A stretch of 64,000 bases of DNA from Luteimonas fraxinea (lineage in GTDB: Bacteria; Pseudomonadota; Gammaproteobacteria; Xanthomonadales; Xanthomonadaceae), in assembly GCF_021233355.1 (NCBI RefSeq), contig NZ_CP089507.1, positions 2,228,501 through 2,292,500 on the forward strand. The letters run 5' to 3'. Shown one piece after another: positions 40,234 through 48,661 of this stretch. A program made the position numbers and the translations under genes. The notes beneath the pieces are model-generated. The model made no database searches. It worked only from the letters and a program-made list of their open reading frames with translations, and was not told the DNA's origin. How positions within the stretch are numbered: the stretch's first letter is position 1; the number at the start of each line of letters is the position of its first letter.

Positions 40234-43053
40234 TCAGCGACGCGCGAGCAACGCGCCGCAGCGTTTACGGGCGGCCTCGATGTCGCGACTGATCGCGCCG
40301 CCTTCCGGCTGCGCGGCGCGGACCTGGGTGGCGAGCACCGCGAGGTCGTTGCGGGCACTCGTGGCGCCCGGCGCAGCGCAGCGCAGGGCTGCGGCATGGG
40401 CACGCGCGATCCAGGCGATCTTGCGCAGTTCGCTGTCATCGGGCGGCGTGCGTGCGAGGCGGTCCAGTCCGGCCAGTGCCTCGACATTGCCGGCGTCCGC
40501 GGCGACGCGATCGCGCGACAGCGCCGCGCGCAATGCGTTGGGATGCTGCGCGCCGTAGGCTTCGGCGGTGATCGTGGCCGCGTCTTCGAGATGACGGGTA
40601 CCGGCGCCCGGTTCGAGTGCCGCTTCCACTTCCCCGAGCATCCGCAGCGTGTCGCCGACCAGCCCGTGCCGCGCGCCGAAACGCGCCTGGCGCAGCGCGA
40701 GGGATTCAAGCAGCAGCGGTTGCGCATCGGCATCCCGGCCGACGGCGTGCAGCACCATCGCATGGTTGAACAGGCCGTCGGCGAGCATCGCGTTGGGGCT
40801 GGTCTGGCGCCAGATGTCGACCGTGCGCGCCAGCGACGCCAGCGCCGCGTCGTCGTCGCCGCGCTCCCAGGCCACGATGCCGAGGCTGTTGTGGATGCGG
40901 GCGACATCGGCATGGCGCGCGCCGAGCCGCGCGACGGTCCAGACCAGTGCATCGCGGAATTCCGCTTCGGCTTCGGCGAAGCGGCCCTGATCGACGTGCA
41001 GGGCCGCCAGCTGGCGACGCGCATCGAGCGTGGACGGATGGCGCGCGCCGTGCAGATCGAGCGCGAGCGACAGCGCCTCGCGGCAGCTCTCTTCGGCCGG
41101 CCGCGTACGGCCATCCGCGCGCAGCAATGCACAGCGCGTGCGCAGCAGCTCGACCGCGAGCGGGTGTCGCGGATCGAGACGTTGGCGCAGGCGTGCGAGG
41201 GCCGCATCGGTGCCGGCCAGCGCCTCGGTGATCTCGCCGGCGGCGCTGTGCAGCGAAGCGAGATCGGCGAGGCTTTCGATCGTGCCGGCTTCATCCGGCA
41301 CCGCGCTGTCGCGACGCAGTGCCAGCGCGCGTCGGAACAGCAGACGCGCGCTGTCGGGCTCGCCGATGTCGCGCCGGCCGCGCCCCAGCTGCGTGTACAG
41401 CTCGGCGGCCTGCCGCGGCAGCAGCTGTTCGCGCTGCAGGGCCAGCGCCTGCAGCGGCTGCATCGATGCGATCGCGTCGCGCGGCCGACCGAGCAGCCGT
41501 AGCGTGCGGCCATGGTCGCTGGCCGATTGCAGGCGCAGACTCGGCGGCGCATCGTCCATGCCGCCGACCACGGCCGACTGGCGTTCCAGCAGTGCCAACG
41601 CCTGATCGTAATCGCCGAGCCCGAGCCGCAACCGTGCGATGACGCCATAGAGTTCGGCGCGCGCAACCGGCTGGTGCGCGAGTTCCGCATCGCCGCGTTG
41701 TACGCCCGCTTCGAGCAGCTGGCGGATGTCGAGTGGCGCGCCGCCGGCCGCGGCGCCCGCCTGTTCGAACAGGCCGACGACGAAATCCTGCATCGCCTGC
41801 GCGCGCGCCGATTCCTCGATCGCCTGGTTGGCCTGCCACGTCACCGCCACCATCGAAGCGACGAGCGAGAGCGCCACCAGCGCCGCACTCGACACTGCCC
41901 AGCGATGCCGGCGCAGATACTTGCCCACGCGATACGACAGCCGTTGCGGGCGCGCGAGGATCGGCTTGCCGTCGCTCCAGCGCCGCAGGTCGAGCGCGAA
42001 GGCCTCGACCGACGCGTAACGATCGGCAGGTTCTTTCTCGAGCGCGCGCAGCACGATGGTGTCGAGGTCGCCAGCGATCGTGCGGGCCATGCGCTTGCGC
42101 TGCGTCGGCTCCACGCCATCGTCGATGCCGCGCAGCAGCGTCTGCGATGGTCGGGGCGGATCGGCATCGAGAATCGCCTGTTCCCACTGCGCATCGCTGG
42201 TGCGCACGGGTTGATAGGGTTTGCGCCCCGACAGCAGTTCGTAGAGCACGACGCCCAGCGAATACACATCGGTCATCGTCGTCACCGGCTCGCCACGGAT
42301 CTGTTCGGGCGCGGCGTAGTGCAGCGTGAAAGCGCGCATGCCGGTGCGCGTGTGTTCCGGCGCCTGACCGGACGTGTCGAGCAGTTTGGCGATGCCGAAA
42401 TCCAGCAGCCGCACATCGTCGAGCGCAGTGACGAGAATGTTCGAAGGTTTGAGGTCGCGGTGCACGATCAGGTTCGTGTGCGCGTGGCTGACTGCATCGC
42501 AGACCTGCAGGAACAGACGGATGCGGTCCGCGACACTCGGCTGGTGTCGCTTGCACCAATCGGTGACCGGCTCGCCATCGATGTAGTCCAGCGCGAGATA
42601 CGGTTGCTGGTCGGTGCTGATGCCGGCATCGAGCAGGCGCGCGATGTGCGGATGTTCCAGCCGCGCGAGGATCTGCCGCTCGCGGGTGAAGCGCAGGCGC
42701 AGGTCGGGATCGGCCAGTCCCGGTCGCAGCAGTTTCAGCGCGACGCGACGTTCGTACAGGCCGTCGGCACGCCGCGCGAGCCACACCTGACCCATCCCGC
42801 CTTCGCCGAGCAGACGTTCGAGTTCGTAGGGGCCGATGTGTCGGCCGGGCAGCATGCCCGATAGCGCGGCGACGATCGGTTCGGCAAGGAAATCCTCGCG
42901 TTCGGCGTCCAGCGTGAGCAGGGCTTCAAGTTCGGCGGCGAAGTCGGGATCGTCCAGGCGTAATGTTGCCAGCGCAGACGCGCGCGCGTCGTCATCGAGT
43001 TCAAGCAACGCATCGAGGGCCGGGGACAGCCGCTGCCAGCGCGCGCTGTCCAT
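40234..43053 (-). CDS. Ser/Thr protein kinase with membrane anchor and TPR-rich sensor domain
   Basis: 939 residues. A Hanks-type kinase domain (about 74-345) has GEGGMG (83-88), the Lys107 region RRVALKLLRP, the catalytic loop HRDLKPSN (198-205) and DFGIAKLL (from 218); an Arg-Asp kinase of the activated type. A membrane helix follows (about 392-412, AALVALSLVASMVAVTW), then about 500 residues of TPR-like helical repeats in the periplasm or cytoplasm, mostly Ala/Leu/Arg-rich. It lies 9 bp after the ECF sigma factor gene, in the same operon, which suggests that it phosphorylates the sigma factor, as known for ECF43-type pairs. Confidence 0.92.
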   Translation of the reverse strand: MDSARWQRLSPALDALLELDDDARASALATLRLDDPDFAAELEALLTLDAEREDFLAEPIVAALSGMLPGRHIGPYELERLLGEGGMGQVWLARRADGLYERRVALKLLRPGLADPDLRLRFTRERQILARLEHPHIARLLDAGISTDQQPYLALDYIDGEPVTDWCKRHQPSVADRIRLFLQVCDAVSHAHTNLIVHRDLKPSNILVTALDDVRLLDFGIAKLLDTSGQAPEHTRTGMRAFTLHYAAPEQIRGEPVTTMTDVYSLGVVLYELLSGRKPYQPVRTSDAQWEQAILDADPPRPSQTLLRGIDDGVEPTQRKRMARTIAGDLDTIVLRALEKEPADRYASVEAFALDLRRWSDGKPILARPQRLSYRVGKYLRRHRWAVSSAALVALSLVASMVAVTWQANQAIEESARAQAMQDFVVGLFEQAGAAAGGAPLDIRQLLEAGVQRGDAELAHQPVARAELYGVIARLRLGLGDYDQALALLERQSAVVGGMDDAPPSLRLQSASDHGRTLRLLGRPRDAIASMQPLQALALQREQLLPRQAAELYTQLGRGRRDIGEPDSARLLFRRALALRRDSAVPDEAGTIESLADLASLHSAAGEITEALAGTDAALARLRQRLDPRHPLAVELLRTRCALLRADGRTRPAEESCREALSLALDLHGARHPSTLDARRQLAALHVDQGRFAEAEAEFRDALVWTVARLGARHADVARIHNSLGIVAWERGDDDAALASLARTVDIWRQTSPNAMLADGLFNHAMVLHAVGRDADAQPLLLESLALRQARFGARHGLVGDTLRMLGEVEAALEPGAGTRHLEDAATITAEAYGAQHPNALRAALSRDRVAADAGNVEALAGLDRLARTPPDDSELRKIAWIARAHAAALRCAAPGATSARNDLAVLATQVRAAQPEGGAISRDIEAARKRCGALLARR

Positions 43054-43062
43054 GCGCGGCGC

Positions 43063-43632
43063 TCAGTCTTCCCGCAACGACGCCAGCAGGTACATCCGCG
43101 CCTTCTGCCAGTCGCGGCGGATGCTGCGTTCGGACCGTTCCAGCAGCGCGGCGATTTCCAGCTCCGACAGCCCGGCGAAATACCGCAGCTCCACCACCTG
43201 GGCGAGACGCTTGTCGACCGCAGCCAGACGGGTCAGTGCGATGTCCAGCGCCAGTGTGTCCTCGTCGAGGCGCAGGCCGCTTTCGATGTTCTCCGGCAGC
43301 TCGGTGACGCGATGCAGATCGCCGCCGCGCTTCTGTGCCAGCCGCTGCCGCGCGTAGTCGACGACGACACTGCGCATCGCCGACGCGGCGTAGGCGAAGA
43401 AATGCGCACGGTCGTCGAAACGCGCTTCGTGGCGGCCGATCAGTTTGAGGTAGGCCTCGTGCACCAGGGCGGTCGCATCGAGCGTGTGCCCGTGCTGGCC
43501 GGCGAGCTGGCGCCGGGCCATCTGGTGCAGTTCCTGGTAGAGCGTGGCGAGCACGCGATCGAGCGCGTCGCGATCTCCGCCGCGCGCGGCATCCAGCCAC
43601 TGGGTGATCTCGGCAACCTGACCTTCGCTCAT
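43063..43632 (-). CDS. ECF-family RNA polymerase sigma factor paired with a Ser/Thr kinase
   Basis: 189 residues. Region sigma2 is visible in LYQELHQMARRQLAGQHGHTLDATALVHEAYLKL and DRAHFFAYAASAMR; region sigma4 in VELRYFAGLSELEIAALLERSERSIRRDW. No anti-sigma factor is nearby; a Ser/Thr kinase gene starts 9 bp downstream. In X. citri (EcfK/PknS) and Vibrio (EcfP), such sigma factors need phosphorylation at a Thr in sigma2 to engage RNA polymerase. Thr50 and Thr54 here lie in the equivalent region. The target regulon is unknown. Confidence 0.93.
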   Translation of the reverse strand: MSEGQVAEITQWLDAARGGDRDALDRVLATLYQELHQMARRQLAGQHGHTLDATALVHEAYLKLIGRHEARFDDRAHFFAYAASAMRSVVVDYARQRLAQKRGGDLHRVTELPENIESGLRLDEDTLALDIALTRLAAVDKRLAQVVELRYFAGLSELEIAALLERSERSIRRDWQKARMYLLASLRED

Positions 43633-43692
43633 GCCCAGCCCTCGTTCCGCGCCGCGACTATAGCGCTTATCCAGCCGCGGCGCGGCGGGCTT

Positions 43693-44505
43693 TCAGCGCT
43701 GGCAGCGCGGGCACCAGACGGTCGCGCGCTGGCCCACCAGCGCCTGCCGGAGCGGGGTGCCGCAGGCCGGGCAGGGCAGGCCGCCGCGCCCGTAGGCGGA
43801 GAGTTCCTGTTCGAAGTAGCCGGGTGCGCCGTCGGGGCTGATGAAGTCGCGCAGCGTGGTGCCGCCGCGGTTGATCGCGTACGCCAGGATCCGCTTCACT
43901 TCCGCGGCCAGCCGCGCATAGCGTTCGCGCGAGATGCGCCCCGCATCGCGCAGCGGCGAGATGCCGGCGGCGAACAGAGCCTCGGCCGCGTAGATGTTGC
44001 CGACGCCGACGACGATGCGCTGGTCCATCAGGAAGGTTTTCACCGGCGCGCGGCGGCCGCGGCTGGCGAAGAACAGATGGTCGCCGTCGAACACGTCGTC
44101 GAGCGGTTCCGGCCCGAGATCGCGCAGAAGATCGTGCGTTTCGCCGGGCGCCTGCCACAACAGGCAGCCGAACCGGCGCGGATCGTTGAAGCGCAACACC
44201 TGTCCGGAATCGAGCGTCATGTCGACGTGGTCGTGCGTGCGCACCGGGACGTCCGGATCCAGCACGCGCAGACTGCCCGACATGCCCAGATGCAGCAGTG
44301 CGCTGCCGGCATCGGTATCAAGCAGCAGATATTTCGCGCGCCGGCGGATCGCCTCGACGCGCTGGCCGGGCAGCACCGTCGAGACCTCGCCGGCGATCGG
44401 CCAGCGCAGGTCCGGCCGGCGCAGCACGACGCTGCGGATGGTGCGGCCGAGCACGTGCGGCGCCAGGCCGGCGCGGGTGGTTTCGACTTCGGGCAGTTCG
44501 GGCAT
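43693..44505 (-). CDS. mutM: Formamidopyrimidine-DNA glycosylase
   Basis: 270 residues. The catalytic N-terminal PELPEVETTRAGL (mature Pro after Met), the H2TH region and the C-terminal zinc finger with paired cysteines (CPACGTPL ... WCPRCQR) are all present; the Lys beta-loop KYLLLDT is near residue 58. The enzyme removes 8-oxoguanine and formamidopyrimidines from DNA. Confidence 0.97.
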   Translation of the reverse strand: MPELPEVETTRAGLAPHVLGRTIRSVVLRRPDLRWPIAGEVSTVLPGQRVEAIRRRAKYLLLDTDAGSALLHLGMSGSLRVLDPDVPVRTHDHVDMTLDSGQVLRFNDPRRFGCLLWQAPGETHDLLRDLGPEPLDDVFDGDHLFFASRGRRAPVKTFLMDQRIVVGVGNIYAAEALFAAGISPLRDAGRISRERYARLAAEVKRILAYAINRGGTTLRDFISPDGAPGYFEQELSAYGRGGLPCPACGTPLRQALVGQRATVWCPRCQR

Positions 44506-44568
44506 ACGTTCTAGATCGGGCGTGGCCGCGCGGATTCAATCCACGCGGCTGAACGCGAGACGGACCGA

Positions 44569-45825
44569 TCAGCCCGTCCAGCCGGGCAGGCGCTTCGCAA
44601 CCGCAGGCGCATCGATCGTCACGTACTTCGGCAGCCCGTCGCGGCCATACGGCGGCGGCGCTTCGCCCCGGATCAGCGGCTCGAGATAGCGTCGTGCGGC
44701 CGCGGTGATGCCGAAGCCGTCGCGGCGGATGAAACCGGGCGGCATGATCTTCTCGTGGTTGGCCACCTTCTCGAGAGGCGCGGCCTCGATCGTCCAGCGG
44801 TAGGGCGCATCGGACGTGCGCTTGATCGACGGCATCGTCGCGTTACGGCCGGCGAGCGCGAACTGCACCGCCGCACGCCCGACCGCCATCGCCTGGTCGA
44901 CATCGGTCTTCGACGCGACGTGCCGCGCCGAGCGCTGCAGGTAATCGGGCAGCGTCCAGTGCACCTTGTAGCCCAGCGTGTCCTTGACTCGACCGGCGAG
45001 ATGCGAGGCCACGCCGCCGAGCTGGGTGTGGCCGAACGCGTCCTGGCCGCCGCCGGCATCGGCGACGAATCGACCGTCCTTGTCGCGGATGCCTTCGCTG
45101 GCGACGACGACGCACCAGCCCACGCGTTCGACGAGCCGTTGCACCTGGGCGAGGAAGGCGGCCTCGTCGTAGTCGCGTTCCGGGAACAGGATGATTTGCG
45201 GTGCGTCGTCGGGACGCTGCCCGGCCAAGCCCGCGGCCGCGGCCAGCCAGCCGGCGTGCCGGCCCATGGCCTCGTAGACGAACACCTTGGTCGAGGTATC
45301 GGCCATCGCGGCGACGTCGAGCGCGGCTTCGCGTACCGACACCGCGGTGTATTTCGCCGCGGAACCGAAGCCCGGGCAGCAGTCGGTGACGGCGAGATCG
45401 TTGTCGATCGTCTTCGGCACGCCGATGCAGATCAGCGGGTAGTCGAACTGCGCGGCGAGCTGCGAGACCTTGAGCGCGGTGTCGGCCGAATCGTTGCCGC
45501 CGTTGTAGAGGAACCAGCGCACGTCGTGCGCGCGCAGCACCTCGATCAGGCGTTCGTACTTCGCGCGGTCGGCCTCGATCGACTTGAGCTTGTAGCGGCA
45601 CGAGCCGAATGCGCCGCCCGGCGTGTGCGCGAGCGCGCGGACCGTGGCCAGCGGAATCTTCGATGCATCGACCAGATCCTCGCGCAGCGCGCCGAGGATG
45701 CCGTTACGCGCCGCGAGCACCTTGACCCGCCGGCTGCGCGCTTCCTGCAGCACTGCCGAGGCGGTCGCGTTGATGACGGCGGTGACACCGCCGGACTGGG
45801 CGTAGAGCAGGGTTCCGGACGTCAT
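44569..45825 (-). CDS. pfp: Pyrophosphate-dependent 6-phosphofructokinase
   Basis: 418 residues from ATG 45825. YAQSGGVTAVINA begins the nucleotide/PPi-binding half; NGGNDSADTALK has the Asp that marks PPi-dependent enzymes in place of the Gly of ATP-dependent ones; PKTIDND and YEAMGRHAGWLAAAAG are the catalytic and substrate motifs. It takes the place of an ATP-PFK in Xanthomonadaceae glycolysis. Divergent from adk, with 122 bp between. Confidence 0.93.
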   Translation of the reverse strand: MTSGTLLYAQSGGVTAVINATASAVLQEARSRRVKVLAARNGILGALREDLVDASKIPLATVRALAHTPGGAFGSCRYKLKSIEADRAKYERLIEVLRAHDVRWFLYNGGNDSADTALKVSQLAAQFDYPLICIGVPKTIDNDLAVTDCCPGFGSAAKYTAVSVREAALDVAAMADTSTKVFVYEAMGRHAGWLAAAAGLAGQRPDDAPQIILFPERDYDEAAFLAQVQRLVERVGWCVVVASEGIRDKDGRFVADAGGGQDAFGHTQLGGVASHLAGRVKDTLGYKVHWTLPDYLQRSARHVASKTDVDQAMAVGRAAVQFALAGRNATMPSIKRTSDAPYRWTIEAAPLEKVANHEKIMPPGFIRRDGFGITAAARRYLEPLIRGEAPPPYGRDGLPKYVTIDAPAVAKRLPGWTG

Positions 45826-45947
45826 TGCACGTGTCCTTTCGATGGGCCGTGGCGGGATACGGTAAGCTGGCGCGGCCGTCCGCCGCCGTGTCGTTCGAGT
45901 GTACGTCGGAGCGGTGGCGCGGTCCCCCACAGTTGCAGGAGCGTTCG

Positions 45948-46526
45948 ATGCGTTTGGTTCTTCTCGGTGCGCCCGGTTCGGGCAAGGGCACGCAGGCGGC
46001 GCGGTTGAAGGACCATCTGCAGGTGCCGCACATCTCCACCGGTGATCTGCTGCGCGCCGAAGTGGCCGCCGGCACGCCGCTCGGCCTCGAAGCCAAGGCG
46101 ATCATGGCGCGTGGCGATCTGGTCTCCGACGAAATCCTGCTCGGCATGCTGGAAGACCGGTTCTCCCGCGAAGACACGCAAGCCGGTTTCATCCTCGACG
46201 GCTATCCTCGCAACCTCGCCCAGGCGGCCGCACTCGATGCGCTGCTGGTGAAGCTGGGCACGCCGTTCGATGCCGCCGTGCAGCTGGAAGTGGACAACGA
46301 GCAGATCATCGCGCGCCTCGCCGGCCGCGCGCAGGCCGAGGGCCGCGCCGACGACAGCCCCGAATCCGTGCGTCACCGCCTCAACGTCTACGACCAGCAG
46401 ACCGCGCCGGTGATCGCGTTCTATCGCGAGCACGACCAGCTGACCGTCGTCGACGGCGTGGGCTCGCTCGACGAGGTGTTCGACCGCATCGTCAAGGCGA
46501 TCGGTCGGGAGCAGGCGGCGGCCTGA
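45948..46526 (+). CDS. adk: Adenylate kinase (short form)
   Basis: 192 residues from ATG 45948, with a GCAGGAG site. GAPGSGKGTQ is the P loop; HISTGDLLR, GFILDGYPRNLAQA and the terminal EVFDRI match; the lid is the short version without a zinc finger, as usual in Xanthomonadaceae. It interconverts ATP, ADP and AMP. Confidence 0.97.
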   Translation: MRLVLLGAPGSGKGTQAARLKDHLQVPHISTGDLLRAEVAAGTPLGLEAKAIMARGDLVSDEILLGMLEDRFSREDTQAGFILDGYPRNLAQAAALDALLVKLGTPFDAAVQLEVDNEQIIARLAGRAQAEGRADDSPESVRHRLNVYDQQTAPVIAFYREHDQLTVVDGVGSLDEVFDRIVKAIGREQAAA

Positions 46527-46593
46527 TCGTCGCGCAGCGGCGGCATGGCCCAGGCGTGTCCTGCGAGCGTGCCGATCGCGTCCCTCACCCCAT

Positions 46594-46616
46594 CCCCTCT
46601 CCCCGAGGGAGAGGGG
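46594..46616. repeat. Dispersed hairpin repeat (CCCTCTCCC type)
   Basis: A 10-bp perfect stem cccctctccc / gggagagggg with a 3-nt loop in the adk-mpl gap. The motif recurs at 53412 with a second hairpin alongside. Such intergenic repeats are widespread in Xanthomonas and Stenotrophomonas. Confidence 0.7.
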
Positions 46617-46677
46617 TAAAGATGTTAGGCATACATGACTTCGTCGCACGTCTTCTGATCGTCCAGGACCCGGCTTC

Positions 46678-48036
46678 GTGAAACTTCATATCTTGGGCAT
46701 CGCCGGCACCTTCATGGGCGGTGTCGCCGCGCTCGCGCGCGAACTGGGCCACACGGTCGAAGGCAGCGACCAGGCGGTGTATCCGCCGATGTCGACCCAG
46801 CTCGAGACGCTGGGCATCACCCTGCACCAGGGCTACGACCCGGCGCACATCGGCGCCGACGTCGATCAGATCGTGGTCGGCAACGCGCTCTCGCGCGGCA
46901 ATCCCGCGGTGGAAGCGGTGCTTGATGCCGGACGTGCGTACACCTCCGGCGCCGAGTGGCTGCGCGACAACGTGCTGCCCGGCCGCGAAGTGCTCGCCGT
47001 TGCCGGCACCCACGGCAAGACCACGACGACGACGATCCTGTCGTATCTGCTCGAAGCCGCCGGCCGCGCGCCGGGTTTCCTGATTGGTGGCGTGGCCGAG
47101 GACTTCGGCGTGTCGGCACGCATCGGCAGCGGACGCGAGTTCGTTGTGGAGGCAGACGAGTACGACACCGCCTTCTTCGACAAGCGCAGCAAGTTCGTCC
47201 ACTACCGGCCGACGGTGGCGATCCTCAACAACCTCGAGTTCGACCACGCCGACATCTTTCCCGATGTCGCCGCGATCCAGCGCCAGTTCCACCATCTGGT
47301 GCGCACTGTACCGGCGCGCGGACGTTTGATCGTCAATGGCCACGACGCGCGTCTGACCGAAGTGCTGGCGATGGGCTGCTGGACGCCGGTCGAGCGCTTC
47401 GGTTTCGATGCTGCGTTCGAATGGTGCGCGGTGAAGCGCAGCGACGACGGCAGCGTGTTCGAAGTCCTGCGCGGTGGCGTGTCGGTCGGCACGGTCGAGT
47501 GGCCGCTGCTCGGCGACCACAACGTGCTCAACGCACTCGCCGCGCTCGCGGCCTGCGCGGCGGTCGGCGTCGACATCGCGGCACTGTTGCCGGCGCTCGC
47601 GGCGTTCCGCAGCGTCAAGCGGCGGATGGAAGTGCTGGGCACCGCGGGCGACATCACCGTCTACGACGACTTCGCCCATCACCCGACCGCCATCGCGACC
47701 ACGCTCGCCGGACTGCGGGCGAGAGTCGGTGATGCGCGCATCCTCGTGGCGATGGAGCCGCGCAGCAATTCGATGCGTCTGGGCGCACACGCCGATGCGC
47801 TGGCGCCGTCACTCGATCTCGCCGATGTGGTCGTGTTCCTGCATCGCCCGGAACTGGCTTGGGATGCCGGCGCGGTCGTGTCCGCCGTGCGCGGCGACGC
47901 GCGCGCCGTGGCCGATGTCGATGCGCTGCTGGCCGATCTCGCCACGCGCGTGCGGCCTGGCGACCATGTGGTCTTCATGTCCAACGGCGGCTTCGACGGC
48001 GCGCCGCGCCGCTTCGCACAGCGTCTGCGCGACTGA
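46678..48036 (+). CDS. mpl: UDP-N-acetylmuramate:L-alanyl-gamma-D-glutamyl-meso-diaminopimelate ligase
   Basis: 452 residues with a GTG start. N-terminal Mur-ligase Rossmann part MKLHILGIAGTFMGG, ATP motif VAGTHGKTTTTT, and the later FDDFAHHPTAI-type segment YDDFAHHPTAIATTLAGL, which marks Mpl rather than MurC. It recycles cell-wall tripeptide into UDP-MurNAc-tripeptide. Confidence 0.96.
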   Translation: MKLHILGIAGTFMGGVAALARELGHTVEGSDQAVYPPMSTQLETLGITLHQGYDPAHIGADVDQIVVGNALSRGNPAVEAVLDAGRAYTSGAEWLRDNVLPGREVLAVAGTHGKTTTTTILSYLLEAAGRAPGFLIGGVAEDFGVSARIGSGREFVVEADEYDTAFFDKRSKFVHYRPTVAILNNLEFDHADIFPDVAAIQRQFHHLVRTVPARGRLIVNGHDARLTEVLAMGCWTPVERFGFDAAFEWCAVKRSDDGSVFEVLRGGVSVGTVEWPLLGDHNVLNALAALAACAAVGVDIAALLPALAAFRSVKRRMEVLGTAGDITVYDDFAHHPTAIATTLAGLRARVGDARILVAMEPRSNSMRLGAHADALAPSLDLADVVVFLHRPELAWDAGAVVSAVRGDARAVADVDALLADLATRVRPGDHVVFMSNGGFDGAPRRFAQRLRD

Positions 48037-48067
48037 GGTTTCGCATCGGCCTGCGTACACTGGGCGC

Positions 48068-48661
48068 ATGCAAGACGACACCTCACTGCCGCTGTTCCCG
48101 CTACGCACCGTGCTGGTGCCCGGCGCCGCGCTGGGCCTGCGCGTGTTCGAGCCGCGCTATCTCGATCTCGTCCGCGAATGCGGACGCCGCGGCAGTGGAT
48201 TCGGCATCTGCCTGATCCTCGACGGCGACGAAGCCGGCGCGCCGGCGACGCCGGCCGGGGTCGGCACCGAGGCGCGCATCGAGGATTTCGACACCGGGCC
48301 TGATGGCCTGCTGACGCTGCGCGTGCGCGGCGCGCGCCGATTCCACGTGCGCCGCACGCGGGTGCGCGACAGCGGCCTGATCATCGCCGATGTCGACTGG
48401 TGCGCCGCCGATCCTTCGATCGATCTGCAGCCCGAACATGCGCTGCTCGGCGTGGTGCTGCGCAAGATCCTCGAACACATCGACGGCGCCGACCAGGCAT
48501 TCCCGGAACCGCATTTCGACGATGCGGCCTGGGTCGGCTGGCGACTCGCGGAACTGCTGCCGCTCGAGCAGCCGCATCGCCAGCAGCTGCTGCAGCTGGA
48601 CGATCCGGACGAGCGGCTGGAAACCCTGTTACGGCTGGTCGACGTCGTCGACGACGAGTGA
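48068..48661 (+). CDS. Lon substrate-binding (LON) domain protein
   Basis: 197 residues of one LON domain (LPLFPLRTVLVPGAALGLRVFEPRYLDLV near the N terminus) with no ATPase or protease part. Stand-alone LON proteins are common in this family and presumed to bind unfolded protein. Its 3' end overlaps the convergent DedA-fusion gene by 33 bp. Confidence 0.92.
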   Translation: MQDDTSLPLFPLRTVLVPGAALGLRVFEPRYLDLVRECGRRGSGFGICLILDGDEAGAPATPAGVGTEARIEDFDTGPDGLLTLRVRGARRFHVRRTRVRDSGLIIADVDWCAADPSIDLQPEHALLGVVLRKILEHIDGADQAFPEPHFDDAAWVGWRLAELLPLEQPHRQQLLQLDDPDERLETLLRLVDVVDDE

